Shown here one piece after another: positions 10,700-17,508 of a DNA stretch of 17,508 nucleotides. The number at the start of each line of letters is the position of its first letter. Position 1 is the stretch's first letter. The DNA is from an uncultured Mycoplasmataceae bacterium (GTDB lineage Bacteria; Bacillota_I; Bacilli_A; Mycoplasmatales; Mycoplasmoidaceae), in contig CASEPW010000024.1 in assembly GCA_949289925.1 (NCBI GenBank), positions 1 through 17,508 on the forward strand, written 5' to 3'. The notes beneath the pieces were generated by a model, which searched no databases, was not told the DNA's origin, and saw only the letters and a program-made list of their open reading frames with translations. The translations under genes and the position numbers were made by a program.

Positions 10700-11828
10700 A
10701 TTAGGTTTAATTTCAACTGCTTCTATAGGTGTTGGTACCTATTTTATCGTTCAAAACTTTACAATTGATAAAAGGGCTACAATAATCCCTTTGGAACCGT
10801 TCGATTGAACTGACTATAAAAATGCTGAGACATTTTCACAAAAAAATTCTTTTAAAGTTACATTTGCTATTCATAATGGATTATCATCAGGTACAGCATG
10901 AAGTTTTTATTTAGATACAAATTCTTCATCATCACATGTTTATTGATATTTAATGACAAATTTCCATGTTGTAAATGATGCAGTCCAATATAATGGTGGC
11001 TCTATTGATTCTCAAAGTTTATTCTTTAAACATAATACAGAAATTACAAGAGGATTTGAATTATCTGATACAAATGAGAATGGTTCATATAGAGTATTAA
11101 CGTCAAAAAATTGAGTAAATAACTACAGACAATTTAATGTAGAAAAAGTTAATGTAATAACAGATAATTCAAAAACTTATAATAATCATGATGATTTAAA
11201 TTTATTTTCAAATACTGCATCTTCAGAAAATAATTATTACAACATAGACATGTCAGTAATTAAACTAACTATTACAAAATCAACATATAATCAATTTGAT
11301 TCCGCTATTTTTTCAAAAATTGCAAACCCATATCAAAAATGATTAAATGATAAAAATAAATTAAAGTCATTTTCAAACAATGCCATGACATATATAGCTG
11401 GAAACCCTGCACATCCTGCAGACAATGAAAAAGAACAAGGTCAATTAATAGCTCAAGCGATAGATACATATCAATTTGATGGTTTTTATTCTTATTTAAA
11501 TGTACAACAAGGCCAAAATCAACCATTAGATTCTGTTGAACGTTTAAATTCTTTATATTTTGCATCATCATACTCTTCGTCATTTTATAATCAATGACCT
11601 TTAATAGAAGGATCTTCTGGTTCTGCAGTTTATCAATTACCAATTGACTTTGATTTCAATAATATGCAATTTAATTGAATGGATCAATTACCAATGGGAA
11701 TTTATTGAGGGGGTATTTCAAATAATAAAACTAGCTCATTTAAACCAGGTTTTATTCCACTAAAAACCACACGTTACAACATTTATGAGAATTTTTCTAT
11801 TTTTTTAACTTCATCTTATAATAATTAG
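10662..11828 (+). CDS. DUF31 (MIP-type) trypsin-fold protease, membrane-anchored
   Basis: Encodes 388 residues. An N-terminal signal anchor (basic MKIKFKK, then a hydrophobic stretch to about residue 30) has no lipobox Cys, so the body is probably outside the cell but tethered. A serine protease triad can be read: GTAWSFYLD leading to TNFHVV with His102, YNIDMSVIKL with Asp196, and EGSSGSAVY with Ser319. This order and these motifs are those of the mycoplasma DUF31 peptidases, which include the immunoglobulin protease MIP. The partner protein MIB is not in the window, so an immunoglobulin substrate cannot be assumed; it may equally feed peptides to the neighbouring Opp system. The protein is shorter than the large lipoprotein members of the family. 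Ends in TAG; no clear terminator follows. Confidence 0.75.
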
Positions 11829-11867
11829 ATTTTTTGTTATTAAATAAGACTTTTAACCATTTTTTAG

Positions 11868-11873
11868 TATAAT
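11868..11873 (+). promoter_or_regulatory. HU gene promoter, -10
   Basis: Consensus TATAAT 35 bases before the HU start codon. The bases around the expected -35 (about 11845-11850, TAAGAC) are weak. It is the best promoter candidate for the HU and hypothetical gene pair. Confidence 0.5.
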
Positions 11874-11907
11874 TATTAGTATAGTAGTCAAACAAAGGAG
11901 AATTATT

Positions 11908-12225
11908 ATGGCAGACAAAAAAGTAAAAACAATGACTAAGAAAGAAATGATTTCAGCAATCAACGAAAACTTAGGTGGTCAATATTCTAATAAAGAAATT
12001 GAAGAAGTATTATTAGCATTTGAAAAAGTTTTATTAGTTGAATGAAAAACAAAAGGTGAATTCAAATTATTCAACATTGGTAAATTTAAAGTATTAAACA
12101 AAAAAGCTAGACAAGGAATTAACCCATTAACTAAAGAACCAGTTTTAATTCCAGCAAAAATTGTACCTAAATTTTCTTTTACTAAAGCAGCAAAAGACTT
12201 TATTTTAGGAAACTTAAAAAAATAA
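11908..12225 (+). CDS. hup: HU-family DNA-binding protein
   Basis: Encodes 105 residues, a small basic nucleoid protein that binds and bends DNA as a dimer. The fold is visible as two N-terminal helices (MTKKEMISAINE... and IEEVLLAFEKVLL), then GEFKLFNIGKFKV at 50-62, the DNA-binding arm ARQGINPLTKEP at 67-78, and the ending PKFSFTKAAKDFI. An in-frame TGA (Trp46) splits it under the standard code, so simple gene callers would miss it. The family core is about 90 residues; the eight or so extra N-terminal residues are lysine-rich. AAAGGAG (11894-11900) lies seven bases before the ATG. It is probably cotranscribed with the following hypothetical gene. Confidence 0.92.
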
Positions 12226-12250
12226 TAATTAAACCATAAGAAAATTTAAA

Positions 12251-13192
12251 ATGGTAGAGTTAAATCAAGTAATCAAATATTTAAAAAAGAATGATCGTAA
12301 TTTGTACAATCAATTTAAAGATTGTATAGCTAATCCTGTAGTTTTAGTAAACAGATTGGTAAGACATTATCAATGAATATTTGAAATCAGAGATTTATCC
12401 TCACTTGATTTACAGGATAGATTTAACAAAAATTATTTAAATTTATTTCTATATGCAATGGAATCTGATAATGAATTGGCAAATAATTTTATAAACTATT
12501 TTGCTTTTTCATGTAGAAATTGTTTTGATTTTAATTCAAGAACATGAAATATTGATTTAATATTTAACACATTGATTCATCAATGTTCAACTAATGAATT
12601 TGATTTAGTTGCAATGTATGTGTTGATGGCATCAACATTTGATAGATTTATTAAGTTCTTTTATGTTTTTGAACCAAATGATAAATTGACATTAAATGCT
12701 GATGAAGTGTTTGAATTATTTTTATTAATTGTTAATCAAACATTCTATGATGATTTAAAACATGAAATATTAATTAAAAGAAGAAATTCTTTTTATCACA
12801 AACAACGAGATTTTGAAATTAGATTACCATTGAAAGGTGATGATTTAATTAAAAAACAAAAAGTTGAATCTCTAAAATTAGCTAAAGAAAGATCTGAGCA
12901 AGAATTTATCAAGTGAGATTATTCTTCTCAAAATAGTAACAACTATGATGAGATTGAACAATTTAATGATAAAATACTAGATAATAATCATTATATTAAT
13001 CAATTATATCAACAACATTTAGGTAGCCAACAACAAATTGAAAAACAACAATCAATCATTGATAATTTAAACAATCATAGTTCAGAAAACAAAATTATTA
13101 ATGAAGTTGATCAACCTAAGGTTAATAATTACCCTAGATTTAAACCAAATCCTAATATTAAGATAATTAAATTAAGAGCATTTGAATTATAA
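12251..13192 (+). CDS. hypothetical protein downstream of HU
   Basis: Encodes 313 residues and I do not recognise it. The N-terminal two thirds are a mixed, helix-rich, cytoplasmic-looking region with several Cys and aromatic residues (about 1-180). A charged helical segment with KKQKVESLKLAKERSEQEF follows at about 197-220, then a low-complexity tail rich in Asn and Gln, and a short basic, possibly conserved end (NYPRFKPNPNIKIIKLRAFEL, split here only for reading: NYPRFKPNPN then IKIIKLRAFEL). There is no signal peptide or membrane helix. It starts 25 bases after HU without a clear ribosome binding site. The arrangement with HU suggests a role linked to DNA or chromosome maintenance, but that is inference from position only. 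Confidence 0.75.
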
Positions 13193-13210
13193 GCAAATGC
13201 TTTATTTTTT
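13177..13210 (+). terminator. terminator between convergent genes
   Basis: Stem AGCATTTG (13177-13184) with CAAATGCT (13194-13201), 9-base loop, then TTATTTTTT. The loop holds the stop codon of the plus-strand hypothetical gene, and the T-tract is also the last codons of the minus-strand ferredoxin gene, so the two converging genes share this structure. Confidence 0.65.
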
Positions 13211-13450
13211 TAATACGCCATTATTTATAAGTTCTTGTTCTAATTTTTCATATTCTTCAAGTGTAGCAGTTTCTATTACTCTAGTAGGACAAACTTCCGT
13301 TACTTCTTCTGCGTTTTCAACTTCTACTTTACTACATCAACTTTTACCATCTAAAAAATAACATTTACCATTACTTGCTACCATGCAAGCACCACATCCA
13401 ATGCAACCTTCTCTTTTTATAATTAAATATTTTTTTTCTTTATTTTCCAT
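13202..13450 (-). CDS. [4Fe-4S] ferredoxin
   Basis: Encodes 82 residues with the single-cluster ferredoxin pattern CIGCGAC (Cys16, Cys19, Cys22) and a distant CP (Cys54-Pro55) as fourth ligand. Two more cysteines, Cys30 and Cys39, lie between. This is the layout of the short Bacillus-type ferredoxins, soluble one-electron carriers. One Trp is encoded by TGA, which hides the gene under the standard code. The C-terminus is acidic and probably helical (LEEYEKLEQEL). GGAGA precedes the start (minus strand, 13459-13455). Electron donor and acceptor are unknown; no redox enzyme lies nearby. Confidence 0.85.
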
Positions 13451-13482
13451 AAATTCTCCAATTTAATATAAAATATATTATC

Positions 13483-13490
13483 ATTATAAT
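13483..13490. promoter_or_regulatory. overlapping divergent -10 elements of ferredoxin and glyA
   Basis: The palindrome ATTATAAT gives TATAAT on the plus strand (13485-13490, towards glyA) and TATAAT on the minus strand (13488-13483, towards ferredoxin). The glyA start codon follows 17 bases later and the ferredoxin start 33 bases away on the other side. Polymerase could serve only one direction at a time. Confidence 0.5.
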
Positions 13491-13506
13491 ATAAAATGGG
13501 GTATGC

Positions 13507-14742
13507 ATGAAAGATAAACAACTTTTTGACTTAATTAAATTAGAGAAAAAAAGACAAAAAAATAATATTGAACTTATAGCAAGTGAAAACTATGTAAGTG
13601 TTGATGTATTAAAAGCAACTGGTAGTATTTTAACAAACAAATATGCAGAAGGTTATAGCGGTAAAAGATATTATGATGGTTGTGAATATATTGATCAAAT
13701 TGAAACATTAGCGATTAATCGTCTTACTAAACTTTTTAACGTAAAATATGCTAATGTACAACCACACTCAGGAACAAGTGCTAACATTGCTGCATATATG
13801 TCTTTGTTACAACCAGGAGATAAAATATTAGGTATGGATTTAGCAGCTGGAGGTCACTTATCTCATGGTTATAAAATTACATCTAGTGGTAAATTTTATG
13901 AATCATTCACTTATGGTGTTAATCAAGACGGTATTATTGATTATGAAGAAGTAAGAAAAATAGCACTAAAGGTAAAACCTAAATTAATTATTTGTGGTGC
14001 AAGTGCATATTCTAGAAAAATTGATTTTGTTAAATTTAGTGAAATAGCAAAAGAAGTTGGAGCATATTTAATGGCTGATATAGCACATATTGCTGGTTTA
14101 ATTGCAGCAGGATTACATCCATCACCTGTTGGGTATGCTGATATTATTACCTCTACTACTCACAAAACTTTAAGAGGTCCAAGATCAGGGATTATTATGA
14201 CCAATGACGAAGAAATTATTAAAAAAGTTAACACATCGGTGTTTCCTGGTGTGCAAGGAGGGCCACTTGAACATGTTATTGCAGCAAAAGCTGTATGTTT
14301 TAATGAAGCATTAGATCCATCATTTAAAATTTACCAACAAGCAATAATTGATAATGCTCAAGCTATGGCAGAGGAATTTAAAATGTTAGGTGTGAAACTT
14401 GTATCAAATGGTACAGACAACCATTTATTTATCATTGATACAGTAAAATCATTTGGTTTAACAGGTAAAGAGGCTTCAGATAGATTAGATAAAATTAATA
14501 TTACAGTTAATAAGAATTCTATTCCATTTGATACATTACCTCCAAATACATCTAGTGGTATTAGAATTGGAACACCTGCAATGACTTCTAGAGGTTTAAA
14601 TACTGAAAAATCTAAAGAATTAGCAAGACTTATATATGATTTTTTATTATTAAAGGATATCACAAATGAAACTCTTGAATCATTTAAAAATAGAGTTAGT
14701 AAACTTTCTAAATCTCTAAAAATTAAAAAACACTATATTTAA
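13507..14742 (+). CDS. glyA: serine hydroxymethyltransferase
   Basis: Encodes 411 residues, full length for the family. The PLP enzyme converts serine and tetrahydrofolate to glycine and 5,10-methylene-tetrahydrofolate in the cytoplasm. Key motifs: [11 protein letters not shown] at 21-31, [18 protein letters not shown] at 43-60, HSGTSAN at 87-93, Asp191 and His194 in ADIAHIAGL, and [11 protein letters not shown] at 216-226 with Lys220 forming the Schiff base with PLP, then [10 protein letters not shown]. The family usually has [11 protein letters not shown]; the first Thr is Ser here. It contains no Trp. GGGG at 13498-13501 may serve as ribosome binding site; the leader is very short. Confidence 0.97.
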   Translation: MKDKQLFDLIKLEKKRQKNNIELIASENYVSVDVLKATGSILTNKYAEGYSGKRYYDGCEYIDQIETLAINRLTKLFNVKYANVQPHSGTSANIAAYMSLLQPGDKILGMDLAAGGHLSHGYKITSSGKFYESFTYGVNQDGIIDYEEVRKIALKVKPKLIICGASAYSRKIDFVKFSEIAKEVGAYLMADIAHIAGLIAAGLHPSPVGYADIITSTTHKTLRGPRSGIIMTNDEEIIKKVNTSVFPGVQGGPLEHVIAAKAVCFNEALDPSFKIYQQAIIDNAQAMAEEFKMLGVKLVSNGTDNHLFIIDTVKSFGLTGKEASDRLDKINITVNKNSIPFDTLPPNTSSGIRIGTPAMTSRGLNTEKSKELARLIYDFLLLKDITNETLESFKNRVSKLSKSLKIKKHYI

Positions 14743-14758
14743 GGTAATGTTATAAAAT

Positions 14759-15302
14759 ATGAAAAAATTGTAAAAAAATTATATCTTTGTTGTTTTTTAT
14801 CTATATTATAATTCGTTCTTTTTAATCTTTTCTAATTATTCTTTTTCAAAATTTAGAATTGCTATCTACAAAGGTAAAGAATCGTTTTCATATTATATAT
14901 TTGTACTTTTTTAAAACAATTCATTCCTAGGTTCACATTCCATTAATAAGTAAAATCCTATCCAACAATCAAAGATTTAAAAATATTTCTATTGATAGTC
15001 GTTTCTTAACACATTACATTATTAATAAATTCTATTTTTCATATGATATTTTGGATGATTATTATAAATATCCATATTTTAATATTATTAGACATGAATT
15101 TAATCAAATTGATAAGAATCTTATTTATATCGCATATTTAGAAAAAATAAGAGTAAGAATAATATAAACAGGCAAAAGTAGTCATAAAGAAATTTATCGT
15201 CATCCTGCAAAATTAATTTATACACTCATTAATAATAAGGATATAACCTTTAATTATTATTATCCATTTTTAAATCAAAATGTGGAGCAAAAAAATAAAT
15301 AA
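14759..15302 (+). pseudogene. decayed gene of unknown function
   Basis: The 700-base gap between glyA and the permease gene contains a broken reading frame. From ATG 14759 the frame meets TAA at 14771, continues as a plausible protein (SKFRIAIYKGKESFSYY) to 14911, and then needs a one-base shift at a run of six T (14907-14912). After that it is open except for TAG at 14928-14930 and TAA at 15165-15167, and ends at TAA 15300-15302. The stretch 14931-15164 has 78 codons without TAA or TAG, unlikely for random AT-rich DNA. The rebuilt protein would be about 180 residues with segments such as SIDSRFLTHYIINKFYF, IIRHEFNQIDKNL and HKEIYRHPAKLIYTLI. I do not recognise the family. An intact homologue elsewhere would fix the true start and the number of lesions. 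Confidence 0.6.
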
Positions 15303-15393
15303 AATATGTTAATAATTAATAAATATATCCTTTTAATAATATTGTTATAAAAGATGGTTTTTGAACAATTTATACAAACACTATGTAAAATTA

Positions 15394-15422
15394 TTCACAC
15401 AAAAAATAAATAGTATTATAAT
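15394..15422 (+). promoter_or_regulatory. promoter of APC permease gene
   Basis: TTCACA (15394-15399) and TATAAT (15417-15422) are separated by the ideal 17 bases. A second TATAAT overlaps at 15422-15427. This is the best-formed promoter in the window, with a leader of about 20 bases. Confidence 0.65.
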
Positions 15423-15448
15423 ATAATTGTTGAAAGGAGTCTATTTTT

Positions 15449-17272
15449 ATGGGTAAAAAAGACGTAAATGCTGCTGAAACAACAATCGCAGCTCAACCCA
15501 CAAGCAAAAAAATTGGATTCTTCTCTGCTATGTTGATTGCAATGGGGTCATGTATCGGAGCAGGTATCTTCTTTAAAGCTAAGGGTGTTCTAGAAAGCTC
15601 ACAAGGTAATTTAATTTTTGCTATTATGGCTTGATTACTTGCAGCTTTCGCAGTTATTGCTATGGCTCTTGCATTAATTGAAATTGCAAGTGCTAGAAAT
15701 GATAACTTATCACTAATTGGATGAACAAAAACATTCAATAGTAGAGTAGTATATAAAGCTTCTAAAAACTTTATGTTCTATATCTATCTTCCATTGACAT
15801 ATTTCTTTATGCCATTCTATGTAATTATGTCATTGCAAGATGCATTAGGTTCATTTATTAGTGGATGAGATTACACTATTTTAGATGGTAGTGCTGCTAG
15901 TGCAGATTGAGTAATTTGATTTATTATATCATTAGTTATTTCTGCATTCTTCATTTTTGTTTCTGGTATTAGTTCAAGAGCTGGAAATATTATGAATAAA
16001 ATAATTATGGCATTCAAATTCATTCCATTAATTGCTGTTCCAGTAATTGCTTTTGTTATTGTTGGTATTAAGGGTGCAAATGTTGAATTTGAATTACCTG
16101 GTACAGGTGATGTTTCTGGTGCAACACCAAATATTTATAATTTTGGTAGAGCAACACCATTCTTAGGAATTTTCATGGCTATTGGTGCAATCTTCTTTGC
16201 ATACGATGGTTTCTATGCGACAGCTGGATTACAATCAGAAATGAAAGAACCTAAAAAAACACCTGTGGCAATTTTATTGGGTTTAGGTGCAACAACTGTT
16301 ATCTATTTATTAATTGCTATTTCAATGTCATTAACTGGTGATGGTGGTTTATCTGGATTAACTGATTTCTTACAAGAAAAAAATGTATATTGAATTTTTG
16401 GTGTTATCAATTTATTAATTGCTATTGGTGTTTTAGGTATTATTAATGGTTTTGCAATGTGAGCTCCTCGTTTCACTGAAGATTTAATTGCTGAACATGA
16501 ATTACCATTATCTCATAGATACTTAAATAAATTAAATCCTAGCAAACCTTGAGTTGGTATTTGATATTCAGTTGTTATTAGTGCACCTATTGTGTTAGTG
16601 TTTACAATTATTGGCGCTTATGCTTATCAAGGACCAGGCTTCTCTGCATATGGTGATTTTAATTATAGTGATGTTGGTGATTTATTGACTGCAGTTGGAA
16701 CAAATGCTTCTGGTTCATTGAAAACTGAAGACATGATTGCTTTATATGGAACTGCTGAAATGGGTGGTATCTATGCATTCTGTGATCTTATGGGTACATG
16801 AACATGTGTGTTAGCATTCATCTTTATTGCTTTACCTATCTATGGTGGATTAAGAAATAGAAAATCAAATTTTGTTACAGTTGAAAAAAATAAAAACTTT
16901 GTTTGAGCTGGTTGAGTATCTGTAATTATGATTGCTATTCCTACAGTTATCTTAGTACTAGATGCATTCTACAATGTGTTTATTCTAACAGCAGGTGCTT
17001 CTGGAAGTACTAAATTCGATGAATTATTTGGTACTTGAGTTAATACTAAAAAAGATGGTTCAGGTACAAATATTTTAGTTCTTGGTTCAGCTACAACAGA
17101 TCTAGTATCAAGAATCATGAAATTAGTAATGTTAGTAGTGTTTGGTGCATTATCATTAGCTCCTACATTAATTGAAGATAAAATGCATATTAAAAAATAT
17201 GGTTCAATTGAAGCATATGAAAAATCTTTAGGAATTAGTCCTACATTCAAACAAGCTGAATTTAAATTCTAA
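15449..17272 (+). CDS. APC-superfamily amino acid permease
   Basis: Encodes 607 residues of a multi-helix membrane transporter. After a short hydrophilic start, TM1 carries the APC substrate-binding break GSCIGAGIFF (33-42). Around a dozen or more hydrophobic segments follow, with APC-like features FIFVSGISSRAGNIMNKIIMAFK in the middle region (broken here: FIFVSGISSRAG, NIMNKIIMAFK) and AIFFAYDGFYATAGLQSEMKEPKKTPVAI-type TM6/loop (AYDGFY, then EMKEPKKTP). A large polar loop near residues 390-445 and the soluble C-terminal tail make it longer than the usual 450-500. Substrate cannot be told from sequence. AAAGGAG (15433-15439) fixes the ATG. It has its own promoter and terminator, so it is a single-gene unit. 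Confidence 0.88.
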
Positions 17273-17297
17273 TTTAAAAAGAAAGCTAAAATAAAAG

Positions 17298-17325
17298 AAA
17301 ATAACTCTTCGGAGTTATTTTTTTT
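17298..17325 (+). terminator. terminator of APC permease gene
   Basis: Ten-base-pair stem AAAATAACTC (17298-17307) with GAGTTATTTT (17312-17321), closed by a C(TTCG)G tetraloop, the very stable type, and followed by a T-tract. On the minus strand the hairpin is followed by a T-rich run as well, so it may also stop the converging gene at the right edge. Confidence 0.9.
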
Positions 17326-17358
17326 ATTTTTTTTAAAAAAATTTTTGAAATTATGTTA

Positions 17359-17392
17359 TTGGAAAGATAAAATTTAACAGTTTTTATAACTA
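17359..17392 (-). repeat. inverted copy of the left-edge motif
   Basis: Read on the minus strand, this begins TAGTTATAAAA, continues TGTTAAATTTTATC and ends TTTCCAA, matching bases 13-45 over 33/34 positions apart from a GT-for-ACT-like difference (one substitution and one inserted base). Such a match across 17 kb is far beyond chance even in AT-rich DNA. Confidence 0.75.
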
Positions 17393-17432
17393 CATTTTAT
17401 ATTTAATCATAAAAAATTAATTTGTCTGATAA

Positions 17433-17508
17433 TTAAACTTTAATCGACTTTAAATAAGCCTCTTTTTGTGCTAATCTTTGCTCTCATAACAATAATTTAT
17501 TTTTAATC
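17433..17508 (-). CDS. 3' end of a minus-strand gene, partial
   Basis: On the minus strand the window opens in a frame that gives IKNKLLLWEQRLAQKEAYLKSIKV (24 residues; written as IKNKLLLWEQRL and AQKEAYLKSIKV) followed by TAA at 17435-17433. The Trp is TGA and the composition looks coding and helical. Only the C-terminus is visible, so the product cannot be named. It converges on the permease gene. Confidence 0.5.

Noticed and set aside
10785-10815. tRNA T-loop-like CCGTTCGATTG
   Set aside because: No cloverleaf arms around it; it lies in the coding region of the protease.
11305-11643. 112-codon open frame on the minus strand within the protease gene
   Set aside because: Antisense shadow of the protease frame, with no family motifs; the plus strand carries the catalytic motifs.
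11810-11860. Terminator after the protease gene
   Set aside because: Only a loose A-T hairpin with bulges and no T-run at its foot; too weak to call.
262-17272. Apparent pseudogenization of nearly every gene by TGA codons
   Set aside because: TGA falls at sensible Trp positions in all families (HU Trp46, permease helices, OppD Trp103); it is the mollicute genetic code, not decay.

Overview
The window is AT-rich mollicute DNA. All long genes read through in-frame TGA codons, and every tryptophan I translated is TGA, so translation table 4 applies. The gene content (giant lipoprotein OppA, OppF with a very large internal insertion, a DUF31-type protease, DeoD, GlyA) fits a Mycoplasma sensu lato species. 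I could not place it to species from sequence alone. With table 4, the many short open stretches merge into eleven intact genes, one clearly broken gene and one partial gene at the right edge.

Layout: (1) 1-261 is a leader region with two tandem copies of a 25-bp motif, an extended -10 promoter with an operator-like palindrome, and a terminator-type hairpin just before the ribosome binding site. (2) 262-10634 is an oligopeptide transporter operon on the plus strand: oppA, a single ORF in which OppB and OppC are fused, oppD, oppF, a small DUF3899-like membrane protein and deoD, all tightly spaced or overlapping. (3) 10662-11828 encodes a membrane-anchored trypsin-fold protease of the mycoplasma DUF31/MIP type; its start lies inside the operon's terminator hairpin. 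(4) 11908-13192 carries an HU-family DNA-binding protein and a hypothetical protein. (5) 13202-13450 is a small [4Fe-4S] ferredoxin on the minus strand, divergent from glyA (13507-14742) over a shared promoter region. (6) About 14759-15302 is a decayed gene with several stops and a frameshift. (7) 15449-17272 is an APC-family amino acid permease with its own strong promoter and a TTCG-loop terminator. (8) The right edge holds the 3' end of a minus-strand gene and an inverted copy of the motif found at the left edge.

Functionally most of the window is about scavenging: an extracellular protease, a peptide importer, an amino acid permease, purine nucleoside phosphorolysis and serine/glycine one-carbon metabolism. 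This is what one expects of a host-dependent organism with few biosynthetic pathways. The points most worth a second look are the OppB-OppC fusion with a winged-helix-like cytoplasmic linker, the attenuator-like leader of oppA, the terminator overlapping the protease start, and the near-identical inverted 33/34-bp repeats at the two ends of the window.
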